Below are positions 33,090 to 42,777 of a stretch of DNA of 64,000 nt, piece after piece (position 1 is the stretch's first letter; the number at the start of each line of letters is the position of its first letter). Under the pieces are notes generated by a model that ran no database searches, was not told the DNA's origin, and saw nothing but the letters and a program-made list of their open reading frames with translations. Source of the DNA: Bacillus weihaiensis (GTDB lineage Bacteria; Bacillota; Bacilli; Bacillales; Bacillaceae); contig NZ_CP016020.1 in the NCBI RefSeq assembly GCF_001889165.1, positions 3,260,501 through 3,324,500 of the forward strand. The letters run 5' to 3'. The position numbers were made by a program, and so were the translations under genes.

Positions 33090-35239
33090 GTTGAAGCAGA
33101 CCTATTCAAATCATTTAAAACCAAAGGATTTTTTGCCGTATAGTTTATAGTATCGGAGGACAAAAAAGGAGTGATGGCTTGAAAGGATGTTAACCCTTTT
33201 ATTCTTTTACATATTGTTTTCAAATGATCGATATATGGTAGATAGATATATTCAATCACCTCTTTAGAGAAGGGTAATTCCTCCAGCTTCCATAAATCAA
33301 AGCTCTCTTCATCTATTATTAAAAGACTTCCAAAATGATAGGAAACAATGACATTCTCATCTATATAGACGTTACCCTTTTTATTAGAAATAATATGATC
33401 TTTCCTCATGACGACATTCCATGGAGCTACATTCATCCCAATGTTGTCAATAATTTTAATATTTGAAAAGAGCTTTGGGATCGACTCTAAATACTTCTGA
33501 TCTCCCCAACTATCATACTGCGCATGATAGTCGTTAGAACATTGATCCAGACACTTCTCTTTCCACCAATCAAGAATCATACTCGCCATTTCATCCCGTT
33601 TAAAGCCAATCAATCCAGCTTGATACTGTCCATGGACTCGCTCAAGCTCTGGTGTACCGTTCTGCTTCGTAAGAAAAATTGAATAATACTTCCATTCTTT
33701 TAATAATGTTAACGGGCTATTGAAAAAGTACATATCACTATCACAATAAATAATATGATCAATTTCTTTCGTTTTCGTTAAGATATACTCACATAAAGGG
33801 GCCTTTAATGTCCAACAATATTCATTTAATGTCCGTTCCTTTTTAACACTTAGTAACCTATCATCTTCAAGCTCTTCCAGTTGAATAAGTGACACATTAG
33901 TTAAATTCATCTCTCTTAATAAACTATACGTTGTTTTATCCATTGTTAATATCCACATATGGAAGTTTTTCATCTTTTGATAAATAGACTCATATAATGC
34001 AAGGCCTTTTAGTAAATAATCCTTACTCATTATGACAGCAAAATTCATATAGTGATCCCATTGATCGATTTCACGACTCAGTTTGGAATATTTGTAATAG
34101 GTCTTCGCTGTACTAGGCGATGATTTATGAAGGCCCAATTCTAAAACTTTCTTATCTGTTTGTGAGATTTTTTCTATACTCCCACGAACTGCCTCCATGT
34201 AAGGAGCATAAACATAGTTAATAATTTCACGTTGTATAGTCAGTGTACTTAGCGACCATAAATCAAATTCTGAAAAATTGTAAATAGAAAAGCAAGCAAA
34301 ATGGAAAACAACCAGTTCATCTTCTTCAATAAAAAGACGTTTACCTTTACTGGTCAACTTATAATCGTTGTTATAAATTATATTCCAAGGTGCTGCATCG
34401 ATACCTAGATGTGACGAAATGCACACTTTAGGAAAGAACCTAGCCAAATCATCTAAATACTTCTGATCGCCAAAACGATTATTAGAGGATTTTTTATAGC
34501 ACCAATCTATACATTGTTCCTTCCACCAAGTAAGCGCATTCCGTCCATAATGATCATTTTTAAACCCTATAAGCCCCGCTTGAAATTTCCCATATTTCTC
34601 TTCAACCCAATCCACATCTCTTTGTGGACATAAATAAATTGATTTTTCTCCCCATTCTTTAAAAATTATTTTTGGATTTGAAAAGAAAAATAAATCTCCA
34701 TCTAAATAAAGAATAGAAGGTAATTCGTATTTTTCCAGTAAGTATTCCATTAACGGCGCCTTTAACGTCCAGCAATATTCATTCGTTTGCCTTAATTTTT
34801 TCACTCGCTTAAGTCGAATATCCTCTAAATCCTCAACCTTAACTAAGGTCATCTTTCTTAAAGAAAGTTCTTCAAATAGAGAATAGGTTACTTCATCAAT
34901 ACAACACAGGTAAAAGTGGAAATTTTTCGAATGCTTCATTAGAGAGTTATATAATGTTAACACCTTAAATATATACTCTTTTCCGGATATGACACAGAAG
35001 TTATAGCTGCTCCCTCCAGCTGCAGCTAGACTTGATTCTTGTGTCATCAGTTGTTCATTCTTCTTTAAGTTTGCTTTTTCACTCCCCTTCTCATCATGAT
35101 TGTTTTGAAGATCAATAGGCTTAGGATCATTTAATTCATACTCATCTGATACATCTTTCGAACTTGTTTTTTCATCGTCACTATTTCCGAAAAGATAGTT
35201 CAACAATTCGATAGGTTTAATAGACCTGTTATCAGTCAT
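33086..35239 (-). CDS. Tandem-domain glycosyltransferase (two GT8-like GT-A domains)
   Basis: 717 residues. A polar, disordered N-terminus (1-78) precedes two homologous halves, about 80-350 and 398-680. Each half has the order (F-C/A-VI..K-Y)-NFH-NEYCWTLKAP-D-x-D-(F/Y)FF-AGLIGFK-WWKE-C-GDQKYL-G-(I/M)-(D/N)-(A/V)-APWN. The DxD metal sites are D180-G-D182 and D500-S-D502, so both halves look catalytic. It resembles the retaining, nucleotide-sugar-using GT8-like fold. The duplication suggests addition of two sugars, or alternating disaccharide growth (inference). It overlaps the epimerase gene by 4 bp. Confidence 0.82.
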   Translation of the reverse strand: MTDNRSIKPIELLNYLFGNSDDEKTSSKDVSDEYELNDPKPIDLQNNHDEKGSEKANLKKNEQLMTQESSLAAAGGSSYNFCVISGKEYIFKVLTLYNSLMKHSKNFHFYLCCIDEVTYSLFEELSLRKMTLVKVEDLEDIRLKRVKKLRQTNEYCWTLKAPLMEYLLEKYELPSILYLDGDLFFFSNPKIIFKEWGEKSIYLCPQRDVDWVEEKYGKFQAGLIGFKNDHYGRNALTWWKEQCIDWCYKKSSNNRFGDQKYLDDLARFFPKVCISSHLGIDAAPWNIIYNNDYKLTSKGKRLFIEEDELVVFHFACFSIYNFSEFDLWSLSTLTIQREIINYVYAPYMEAVRGSIEKISQTDKKVLELGLHKSSPSTAKTYYKYSKLSREIDQWDHYMNFAVIMSKDYLLKGLALYESIYQKMKNFHMWILTMDKTTYSLLREMNLTNVSLIQLEELEDDRLLSVKKERTLNEYCWTLKAPLCEYILTKTKEIDHIIYCDSDMYFFNSPLTLLKEWKYYSIFLTKQNGTPELERVHGQYQAGLIGFKRDEMASMILDWWKEKCLDQCSNDYHAQYDSWGDQKYLESIPKLFSNIKIIDNIGMNVAPWNVVMRKDHIISNKKGNVYIDENVIVSYHFGSLLIIDEESFDLWKLEELPFSKEVIEYIYLPYIDHLKTICKRIKGLTSFQAITPFLSSDTINYTAKNPLVLNDLNRSAST

Positions 35240-35258
35240 GAAACATAACCATTCCTTT

Positions 35259-35999
35259 CTATGCTTTCCATAATTTATTTGCTTCAGCTAAGTCTTTCGG
35301 TGTATCAATAGACATCCAAAACCCGTCATGTTCATAGATAGCTAGTTCGCCATCTTTAATTAGGTTCTTTAACGGCTCCTCTTCAAGGACACAATCTTGA
35401 TCCTCACTCAAATAGTGAAAAAATTCACGATTACAGACAAAGAAACCACCATTTATGATGGAGTCTACTTCAGGTTTTTCTGCAAAATTGGTTGCAAGAC
35501 CGTCTTCAACTTCTAAAACTCCATATTGGTTATGTTTTTTTATCCCTGTCACTGTGACTGCTTTCCCTTTTTCCTTATGAAATGCAATCAATTTTTCAAT
35601 ATTTATATCTGATAACCCGTCCCCATATGTGAGTAAGAACGTATCATCTTTAATATATTTCTCAATCTGTTTGATCCTAGCACCTGTCATTGTTTCTAAT
35701 CCCGTATTTACACATGTGATTTTCCAATCCTCTATGGAAGTAAGGGGTGAAAATTTACTTTCATTTAAACATAATGTAATATCATGTTCCTTCCATTTAT
35801 ACTCCATGAAGTATTCTTTAATTTTTTCTCCTTGGTGACCAAGAGGGAGTATAAATTCGTTAAAGCCATAGTGACTATATAATTTCATAATGTGCCATAT
35901 AATAGGGTGTCCATTTACCCTTGCTAATGCTTTCGGAATATTCTCCTCTAAACCACTCATTCTAAGGCCTTTTCCGCCACATAAAATGACTACTTTCAT
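35259..35999 (-). CDS. rfbF: Glucose-1-phosphate cytidylyltransferase
   Basis: 246 residues. Nucleotidyltransferase start VVILCGGKGLRMSG with PKALARVNGHPIIWHIM, then LLTYGDGLSDIN metal site and a C-terminal WMSIDTPKD. Makes CDP-glucose from CTP and glucose 1-phosphate, feeding the RfbG dehydratase. The nucleotide loop has GLRM in place of the usual GTRL. Start at the third ATG (35999), nine bases after AAAAGG. Confidence 0.88.
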   Translation of the reverse strand: MKVVILCGGKGLRMSGLEENIPKALARVNGHPIIWHIMKLYSHYGFNEFILPLGHQGEKIKEYFMEYKWKEHDITLCLNESKFSPLTSIEDWKITCVNTGLETMTGARIKQIEKYIKDDTFLLTYGDGLSDINIEKLIAFHKEKGKAVTVTGIKKHNQYGVLEVEDGLATNFAEKPEVDSIINGGFFVCNREFFHYLSEDQDCVLEEEPLKNLIKDGELAIYEHDGFWMSIDTPKDLAEANKLWKA

Positions 36000-36123
36000 T
36001 TTCATCATCCTTTTCTAGCTATTTCTAGCTATACTATTCCACTTAGATGTCAGTGAATAAGGAAGATATACTATAGGTATAAAAAAACAATACGAACGAA
36101 CTAGGAAAAATAGGGAAAGGACA

Positions 36124-36163
36124 TGGAAATTGAAGCTTCCCCAAAGGAAAGGACTTCAATTCC
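36124..36163 (-). terminator. Hairpin after the family 2 glycosyltransferase gene
   Basis: GGAATTGAAG pairs with CTTCAATTTCC across a 17-nt loop. The T run is weak, so it may be an attenuator within the operon rather than a true end. Confidence 0.4.
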
Positions 36164-36164
36164 A

Positions 36165-37112
36165 CTAAAACCTCCTATCATATTTCCGAGCTCTTCGTAT
36201 CCTGTTCATAACATGTCCTGAAAATCTTTCCTTCCAATACAAGAAAAAAACTTTGCCTTTTTTTAGTTGATAACGAGTAGTAGCTATTCCTTCTAAAAGC
36301 TCATACGCTTCCTTTAAACGGTTCGTATTAATAAGTCTCTCAGCATAGTCCAGTTCTAGTTTCACTAGATATTCCTTAAGATCACTTGTTTCCCGTACTT
36401 TTTTATGATCTATCGCTTTTTTTATTGTGTCTATAATTGGATAGGGCTGATAGGTGTGCAGGACCGTACACATACTGTTTGGCAGACCACGATAGTATGT
36501 AGCCTGATTGGTATGACTATAGGCGATGTGACGATACATACTTATACGAAACCACATATCTTGATCCTCTCCATGCGGGTGACCAATAGCAAAAAGCCCG
36601 ACATGAGCAAATGTTTTTTTGGGAATAACAACGGCAGAAGAGATAATGGGAAGATCTCTAAGTACACTTTTACTATAATGAGTGATGAAGCCCTCCCATG
36701 GGGATGGAGGTATATAGTCAAAACTAGGCACAAGTTTTCGTTGATTTTTTAAAATGATTTGATAGGAGGTTGCATAAGCCCCTGCCTCTGGGTATTTTTC
36801 AATTAACCGAAAAATTGTCTCAAGAAATGTTGGATTCCATGTATCATCTGCATCTAAAAAAGCAATATAATCAGCTTTTGCTTCTGTAATTCCTTTATTC
36901 CTAGCCGCTGAAGCTCCTGCATTCTGTTGCTGAATGATGCGTATTCTCGAATCTTTTATCTCAGCTGCTTTCTGGTAGCTTTGATCCGTCGACCCATCAT
37001 CGACAATCACGATTTCGAACCTCTGATTAGTCTGTGACAAAACCGATTCCACTGCTCTTTTTACATAATTTTCCTTATTATATAACGGGATAACTACTGA
37101 GATATCGCACAT
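36165..37112 (-). CDS. Family 2 glycosyltransferase
   Basis: 315 residues. Inverting GT-A enzyme: CDISVVIPLYNKENYVKRAVESV, VDDGSTD, AGASAARNKGI and the metal site FLDADDTW; later GHPHGEDQDMWFRI corresponds to the acceptor-side ED motif. No transmembrane helices. Start ATG at 37112 behind GGGAGGG, overlapping the previous gene by 19 bp. Acts in the same surface-glycan pathway as its neighbours. Confidence 0.9.
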   Translation of the reverse strand: MCDISVVIPLYNKENYVKRAVESVLSQTNQRFEIVIVDDGSTDQSYQKAAEIKDSRIRIIQQQNAGASAARNKGITEAKADYIAFLDADDTWNPTFLETIFRLIEKYPEAGAYATSYQIILKNQRKLVPSFDYIPPSPWEGFITHYSKSVLRDLPIISSAVVIPKKTFAHVGLFAIGHPHGEDQDMWFRISMYRHIAYSHTNQATYYRGLPNSMCTVLHTYQPYPIIDTIKKAIDHKKVRETSDLKEYLVKLELDYAERLINTNRLKEAYELLEGIATTRYQLKKGKVFFLYWKERFSGHVMNRIRRARKYDRRF

Positions 37113-38209
37113 AACGCACCCTCCCAATTCTTCATTGCTAATTTTTGGGCAGTAGCTAAAGGCATAATTGGAGGTTCATAGTTATTGTGCAATATATTAA
37201 TAATGGAAGAATACAACTGCTCCTCTTCGAAATCCGTTGAATCCATTGTAAAATCAGGATGTGACCGAATCTGTTCCGCCCACCCCATACATTTAGGATG
37301 GTATGACAAAATAATAGTTGGAGTTTCCGTCATATAACCGAAAACACAGCTATGAAGTCTCATACCAATCATCCCTTTGCAGGTTGAGATTAACCTAAGA
37401 ACGGTAGCTGGATTATGAGAATATGGAATTCTAGACATTGGAATCTTTCCTTTAAGCCTGCTCATCATTTCTTTGTGGATATCAACATCTCCAAAAACTG
37501 GATGACCATTAAAGTCTATAAAAATGAGTTCTTCCACATCTTCAACTGTTAGACGGTTTAAAACACGTGAAATTTTCTCCAACCTTATTTCTTCAATATC
37601 CTTATTCAAGCCTACGTACCTTTCATAGTGACATAATGAAATCGCCAGCCCTCTCCTTTTGACAGGCTTAGTACCCAGGAATTCATCGACTTGTGATAAG
37701 GGAAAAAGTGGTGCTAAATCAAACGTTTTCTCAACATGTACATCAGGTACCAGACTTTTCACAAGCTCAAAGCTTTCTTCATCCCGAACACCAATATAAG
37801 ATAATTTCTTTATAAAAGTTTTACATGCTTGTTCTGCTCCACTATCTCTAAATGGTCCAAATGAAACACCTAATGCTACAGCACCTCTCCCCCTACTTAA
37901 GTCAATTAAATCTGAATCTCTTGTTAATTTATCCGTGGAATGAAAAACAGAGCCCCCACCAAAAACAATCAGATTGGAGGTTAGTGCGTGGTAATACAAT
38001 CTCATTAAATTCTCACTCTTCATTTTTTCCTGTTTCACATACAGGGGTGTTACTTGTAGCTCCCTTTCAAACTCTGGAATATGATAGGCGGTAGCTAGTG
38101 TTTTACTTGATTGAAGAAATTGACTGCAACCAAAGGAGGATGATGCTAATAGAGCATCATCTCCTGTATTGTACTCACCGTAGTAGCCAGATAATAGAAT
38201 CTTCCTCAT
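37094..38209 (-). CDS. Polysaccharide pyruvyltransferase family protein
   Basis: 371 residues, CsaB/WcaK family. Typical segments: SGYYGEYNTGDDALLASS, FGGGSVFHS, ALGVSFGPF, YIGVRDEESFELVK and, near the end, MIGMRLHSCVFGYMTETPTIILSYHPK. Family members add ketal pyruvate to sugar residues of surface polymers, though some members act differently. First gene of the minus-strand glycan operon; diverges from the CgeB-like gene across 158 bp. Confidence 0.88.
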   Translation of the reverse strand: MRKILLSGYYGEYNTGDDALLASSSFGCSQFLQSSKTLATAYHIPEFERELQVTPLYVKQEKMKSENLMRLYYHALTSNLIVFGGGSVFHSTDKLTRDSDLIDLSRGRGAVALGVSFGPFRDSGAEQACKTFIKKLSYIGVRDEESFELVKSLVPDVHVEKTFDLAPLFPLSQVDEFLGTKPVKRRGLAISLCHYERYVGLNKDIEEIRLEKISRVLNRLTVEDVEELIFIDFNGHPVFGDVDIHKEMMSRLKGKIPMSRIPYSHNPATVLRLISTCKGMIGMRLHSCVFGYMTETPTIILSYHPKCMGWAEQIRSHPDFTMDSTDFEEEQLYSSIINILHNNYEPPIMPLATAQKLAMKNWEGALCAISQ

Positions 38210-38367
38210 CGCATTTCTCCTGTTTTTTACATTAATCTACGTAAAAAACTATACTAGTGTTCTAGTTTTGGATGAAATTAATAAATTTGTCTTGTTCCAA
38301 TCTCTTTATGATGTCATATGTTGATACTACGCCATGTCTTCTAGTTTAAATTAAGGAGGGAGAAGAT

Positions 38368-39321
38368 TTGTTGTTTACAAAGTTAAAGCTTTTATTTATT
38401 ACAAAAGATTGGTCTAGTGGAATTGAACGGAATAATTACTATCTCTCCCAATCGTTGAGTAACCTTACTACATTAACAATTTGGGAAGAATCAGGAGATA
38501 TACAAGACATCCTTACGACACTTCATTTCAAACCTGATTTTATTTTATTAAACGATTTACGACCAACAAGATGTCCCGAAATAACAGGATTAAAAGAATG
38601 TAATATTCCTGTTGGCATGATTATGCATGATCTCCACTACAAAACAAGCTACCGTAAGCAATTTATTGAAGAAAATAACATACGATACCTCTTTACACAT
38701 TATCGGGATAAGTTTTTAGAATGGTTCCCAGAATATGAGGATCGAATGATTTGGTTTCCTCATTTTGTTCATATAGATGTTTTCAAAGATTATCAAGAAG
38801 AGAAAACAATAGACTTTCTATTAATGGGTTCAACGTATCCACCTATTTATCCACTTCGTGCAGCTATATTAGATGAACTAGGAAACCTTCCTAATTTCAC
38901 CTATCATGAACACCCTGGCTATGACAAAGAGACATATGACGAAGAAAATTTTTTTGTAGGCAGCAGATATGCAAGAGAAATTAACAAAGCAAAAATCTTT
39001 TTCACCTGTGATTCGATTTATCAATATCCTGTTATGAAATATTATGAGGTACTTGCCAGTCGGACACTTCTATTAGCTTCCCATTCGCAGGAATTAGAGG
39101 ACTTAGGCTTCATTCCTGGTATTCATTATGTAGAGATTGATTTAGATACCTACTATGAAAAAGCGCTATATTATCTACAAAACTATGAAAGTATCGGAAA
39201 AGAAATAGCTGACAATGGTTATCACATGATTCGTAAACATCATTCAGTAGACGTAAGAGCCAAATCTTTAGTCAAGACCATTCGTTCAATCATTAAAGAA
39301 CGAAAGAAAGAGAGTGAATGA
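38368..39321 (+). CDS. CgeB-like glycosyltransferase
   Basis: 317 residues, GT-B type. LLFITKDWSSGIERNNYYL near the start, MIMHDLHYKT, WFPHFVHIDVFKD in the middle, a predicted nucleotide-sugar domain with LLMGSTYPPIYPLR, and the C-terminal KYYEVLASRTLLLASHSQELEDLGF that defines the CgeB/DUF3880-like group. In B. subtilis CgeB works on the spore crust. Start TTG at 38368 behind GGAGGGAGAAGAT. It is followed 3 bp later by a pyruvyltransferase gene. Confidence 0.8.
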   Translation: MLFTKLKLLFITKDWSSGIERNNYYLSQSLSNLTTLTIWEESGDIQDILTTLHFKPDFILLNDLRPTRCPEITGLKECNIPVGMIMHDLHYKTSYRKQFIEENNIRYLFTHYRDKFLEWFPEYEDRMIWFPHFVHIDVFKDYQEEKTIDFLLMGSTYPPIYPLRAAILDELGNLPNFTYHEHPGYDKETYDEENFFVGSRYAREINKAKIFFTCDSIYQYPVMKYYEVLASRTLLLASHSQELEDLGFIPGIHYVEIDLDTYYEKALYYLQNYESIGKEIADNGYHMIRKHHSVDVRAKSLVKTIRSIIKERKKESE

Positions 39322-39324
39322 TAA

Positions 39325-40419
39325 GTGAACTTATTATATATCGGTTATTTAGGTTTCAATAATGTCGGAGATGAGGTCTGCTACGAAGCTTTTGTTCAAT
39401 CTATTACTAGATGGTCAAGCTCCGTTGAAAAAGTTATTGCTTATGACATAAAAGAAAATAAAGGAATAAAAGAAATGCTAAAAGAGGAAACCATTGATGC
39501 TGTCATCTTAGGCGGAGGTTCGCTTTTTCAAGGAAATATCTTCTTAACACTTGCGGAAGAAGCGATTGAATTAAGTCTACCATTATATAGCTATGGCACT
39601 GGAATTGATTATCTAACGGAGGATACGTTAACTAAATTTATGGATGGTGACGTTTTTGAACCCTCCACGTATTTTGATAATCGTCAAATCCCTACAGCTC
39701 GAATTAAAAGAGTAGTAGAGTATGTAAGCTATTGTGGAATTAGAGGGCCGTTAACCTTCCAATTTTTAAAAGGTTTAACATCTGATCTATCGTCTATAGA
39801 GATCATCGGAGATTCTGGCTTTATTTATCATCCTGAATCAGATTCCTATATCTTAGACCACTATTTACCACAGAATCAAAACCCAATGGTGGCTGTTAAC
39901 TGGGGCACAACATTTAATAAGCTTTTTGGCTACAATGAAGCCTCAGTAAAAGATCAATTAATTGAAAGCTGTCGATACTTACTATCTAAAGGCTATCATA
40001 TTGTTGTTTATCCTATGTGGGACCAAGATATAGATTCTTGTAGAGAGCTTTCTAAACAGATTGAGAATAACGAATTGGTGACCTTCATTCCTGAAACCTG
40101 TACAGCCACTCAAATTTATACGTTTTTAACTGCCTGTCATTTTTCCATTAATCTAAAACTACACGCAACTATTTTATCTGCATCAGCAGCTACTCCATTT
40201 ATTCAATTGGCTTATCGCTCAAAAGGATTTGATTTCGCCCATTCAATTAATCAAGGAGAAAACACACTCTTCACACATTCGACAAGTATACTTAAAACAG
40301 TTCAAGAAAAAGAAGAAGAAATAACCAATCACTATGATTCTTATACAAAGAAGCTACATGAGGAGAAGGAAAAATACACACGAAAGCATAAATGGTTTAT
40401 TGAAAAATACTTTGGTTAA
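39325..40419 (+). CDS. Polysaccharide pyruvyltransferase family protein (second)
   Basis: 364 residues. LLYIGYLGFNNVGDEVCYEAF, VILGGGSLFQGNIF, CGIRGPLTFQFLKGL, and INLKLHATILSASAATPFIQLAYRSKGFDF match the family in the same order as the protein at 37094-38209, with little sequence in common otherwise. Start GTG at 39325. Its neighbours suggest pyruvylation of a spore or cell surface polymer (inference). Ends the plus-strand pair. Confidence 0.85.
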   Translation: MNLLYIGYLGFNNVGDEVCYEAFVQSITRWSSSVEKVIAYDIKENKGIKEMLKEETIDAVILGGGSLFQGNIFLTLAEEAIELSLPLYSYGTGIDYLTEDTLTKFMDGDVFEPSTYFDNRQIPTARIKRVVEYVSYCGIRGPLTFQFLKGLTSDLSSIEIIGDSGFIYHPESDSYILDHYLPQNQNPMVAVNWGTTFNKLFGYNEASVKDQLIESCRYLLSKGYHIVVYPMWDQDIDSCRELSKQIENNELVTFIPETCTATQIYTFLTACHFSINLKLHATILSASAATPFIQLAYRSKGFDFAHSINQGENTLFTHSTSILKTVQEKEEEITNHYDSYTKKLHEEKEKYTRKHKWFIEKYFG

Positions 40420-40444
40420 CTAGTAAGGCACTTTAAAACATGAT

Positions 40445-40555
40445 TGTTGATTTCCTTTACAGGTATTTGCTTTACAAGGGTGATCCAGGAGACTCCTTTT
40501 TATCCACTTCTCCCACAGGAGTCTCCTACCTTCCACTCCAATTAACAAAGTAGAA
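40445..40555. repeat. Dispersed Bacillus-type repeat, copy A (decayed)
   Basis: Shares the order TTTACAGGTATTTGCTTT, GATCCAGGAGAC, CCACTTCTCCCACAGGAGTC and CCACTCCAATTAACAAAG with the region at 44280-44395. GGAGACTCC and GGAGTCTCC are inverted, so a transcript could fold. The origin of this family is unknown to me; similar sequences recur in many Bacillus genomes. Confidence 0.6.
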
Positions 40556-40640
40556 AATAAAAACCCGAATAATTAGGGAGAGATTCATTACCTATCTCCT
40601 GACAGTTCGGGTTTACCATATTATAATACATATGTTCCAG
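40556..40640 (-). terminator. AAACCCGAAT hairpin terminator, relative of 10518
   Basis: AAACCCGAA and TTCGGGTTT arms with an imperfect inner stem; the minus strand continues in T residues, so it ends the 59-residue gene at 40672. The flank TAATACATATGT is also shared with the 10.5-kb copy. Confidence 0.7.
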
Positions 40641-40671
40641 CACTGTAGCTGCAGCCAATCCTATTCTCCCT

Positions 40672-40851
40672 TTAATTATCTGAATGATCTGAGCCTTCCT
40701 GATGAATGTTCATTCTGTTATGCCTTTGCACTTCCCCTAAATGATCTGCTTGCTTATCCTCATTAGGTTTAGTCATACCAGATCTCTTTTCAAAATAAAC
40801 CGCAATACCACCAATTATAATGAGAGGTATAAAAAAATATAACCAAATCAT
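40672..40851 (-). CDS. Small single-helix membrane protein, 59 residues
   Basis: MIWLYFFIPLIIIGGIAVYF forms one N-terminal helix, followed by a basic stop-transfer segment EKRSG and a hydrophilic, His/Asn-rich cytoplasmic tail. AAGGAGTGTTGCT precedes the ATG and a terminator follows. I do not recognise the family. Confidence 0.72.
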   Translation of the reverse strand: MIWLYFFIPLIIIGGIAVYFEKRSGMTKPNEDKQADHLGEVQRHNRMNIHQEGSDHSDN

Positions 40852-41264
40852 AGCAACACTCCTTAGGTCATATTATGGTTATTTACATCACATCATACAT
40901 TTAATTTTTTTAACAATTAATATACTGGAAGATTTAAGCGTATATCCATTACGTTATAAACGTTTAACATAGATTGGTTGAGGTTAAAAAAACATAAGTA
41001 AACACCACACAAAATTATGAGACTTGAGGAATACTCCCTATAACGATTATAGGCACATTTTCTGAGTTTGATAACGCACATTGTTAAGCTGAAAATATTA
41101 CTTGAGATTAGCGTTTGTTCTCTCCACGTGGAATGTTCCAGGAATCTACATTCTGTAGGTCTGTGTTTCTTTATAATAAGCATGTAAGAGGTTAATTCAT
41201 TTAGTAGTTTATAAATTATTAAGTTACTTAAAATGAAATTAGCTTCTCTCTATAGCAAGAGCAG
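40852..41264. other. Intergenic, no credible gene
   Basis: 413 bp. An 88-codon minus-strand frame (40917-41183) has no ribosome site and unnatural composition, and I reject it. No RNA or hairpin stands out. Confidence 0.5.
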
Positions 41265-41801
41265 CTACATATCGTAATGGGAATATAGCCAATTAATTGC
41301 TTCCTCCAGGTTTTCAGCGACATATTCAATATTAATCTCTTCTAATTTGTCATAATGTTCATTTAGTGTAGAAATACCCGCACCAGTTTTCACAAGAATT
41401 TTAATACAGTTTGCTTTAGAAGCAGCTACCATATCACTCCATCTATCACCAATAACGACACATTTTTCTAAATGTAACTGGTGCTTTTCAGCTCCCTCGA
41501 TAAGCATTCCAATTTCAGGCTTCCTACATGGACAACCTTCACTCTGATCATGCGGACAAATATAAATATCATCAAATCCAAATGTAATAAGTTCATCAAT
41601 AAAATCCTGTATTGTTGCTTTCCCTTCAGATATATCTGGTTGATTTGTAAACGACAGGATTTTAATCCTATCATTTTTTAATTTCCATATCAGTTCTTGA
41701 GCATGTGTAAACAAATGAAAATCCCCAGGATAATGTATGGAGTCACTGCCCCCTATTGTTCCGTCACGGTCTAGAAATACTGCTTGTATATGCTTACTCA
41801 T
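41265..41801 (-). CDS. HAD phosphatase, GmhB/HisB-N type
   Basis: 178 residues. HAD motif I AVFLDRDGTIG, motif II SFTNQPD, zinc-binding insertion CPHDQSEGCPCRKP with four ligands, and motif III/IV VVIGDRWSDMVAA. This is the subfamily of heptose bisphosphate and histidinol phosphate phosphatases. The ATG at 41801 is nine bases from GAGGAG; two earlier ATG codons are too close. It lies beside the glycan island and may supply an activated sugar (inference). Confidence 0.85.
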   Translation of the reverse strand: MSKHIQAVFLDRDGTIGGSDSIHYPGDFHLFTHAQELIWKLKNDRIKILSFTNQPDISEGKATIQDFIDELITFGFDDIYICPHDQSEGCPCRKPEIGMLIEGAEKHQLHLEKCVVIGDRWSDMVAASKANCIKILVKTGAGISTLNEHYDKLEEINIEYVAENLEEAINWLYSHYDM

Positions 41802-41859
41802 TATCATGTACTCCTCAATCACTTTTTGCGGATTAAAAAGGAGATCTAACGTCCCCTTC

Positions 41860-42312
41860 TTAATCAGTCACCCCAATCTCGTTACCTTTTTCAATTAGGT
41901 ATTTCACTAAATAATACTGCTGACTATCCAAAGTAGGATGCTCTTCTACAATGCCGACTACATCATATCCATGCTTCTGATAAAATTTCGGCGCTTGAAA
42001 ACGAAAGGTATCTAGTTGAATAAGCCTGCATTTATTCTCTTTAGCAAATGCTTCAATTTTATATAACAACTCTTTTCCATAGCCCTTCCCCCTAAATGAT
42101 TCATCTACCCAGAGGAAATCGATATGTAAGCTGTACCAAAACATAGTCCCTGTTATTCCTCCCAAAATCCTCCCGTCTTCATCCTTAAGAATATAACTAA
42201 TGTTTTTGACTGGATGCTTAACAACATCAGGAAGGTTAGAAAGATTATGTTCAATGACCTTCTTCCGTATGAAATCACTATCTTCTTTATCCCATTGTTC
42301 AATGATCTTCAT
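41860..42312 (-). CDS. GNAT acetyltransferase
   Basis: 150 residues, N-acetyltransferase fold. The acetyl-CoA loop is [19 protein letters not shown] (Q/R-x-x-G-x-G variant), followed by [25 protein letters not shown], typical of the YpeA/YkwB group. Acceptor unknown. AAAGGATAAGTAAAC precedes the ATG. Confidence 0.85.
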   Translation of the reverse strand: MKIIEQWDKEDSDFIRKKVIEHNLSNLPDVVKHPVKNISYILKDEDGRILGGITGTMFWYSLHIDFLWVDESFRGKGYGKELLYKIEAFAKENKCRLIQLDTFRFQAPKFYQKHGYDVVGIVEEHPTLDSQQYYLVKYLIEKGNEIGVTD

Positions 42313-42352
42313 GTTTACTTATCCTTTCTCTCTTATGCTCTTTCGTCATTCA

Positions 42353-42628
42353 TCAAGGACCGAAAAAAACGACTCCACCGATCATATAAAGAAAAGGAAA
42401 TAGGAACAACAATGCATTCATAATAATCGCAAGAAGTGCTAGAACACTCTTTTTCATTCGATAGGACAGAATAGAAAGAAGAAGACCAATCGAGCAAAAT
42501 ATTAATGGGAAAAAGATTGGCAGCCCTTGTAACGTTTCTATCGGAAAAATAGTAAACAAAAAATTAATGATAAAGAGAAATGGAAGGAAGAATAAAAAAT
42601 AAGCTAGAAATACTAAAATTTTGTTCAT
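42353..42628 (-). CDS. Small integral membrane protein
   Basis: 91 residues with three predicted helices (about 5-28, 38-56 and 63-86) and almost no soluble part. AGGAGGGTGTCAAG precedes the ATG. Unknown family. It is 41 bp upstream of the acetyltransferase gene and on the same strand. Confidence 0.7.
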   Translation of the reverse strand: MNKILVFLAYFLFFLPFLFIINFLFTIFPIETLQGLPIFFPLIFCSIGLLLSILSYRMKKSVLALLAIIMNALLFLFPFLYMIGGVVFFGP

Positions 42629-42777
42629 CTTGACACCCTCCTTGGGTTAATCTCTACTAAATAATACCATATGAACAAAAATAACGATACAATTATTACC
42701 AATTCCCCACATGTATCAGAGGAATAGAAATGCTCCTTCATTTTTGGAATATAGTTTATACTTTCTATAATTAGACA

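Noticed and set aside
40917-41183. 88-codon minus-strand frame
   Set aside because: No ribosome site and not protein-like in composition.
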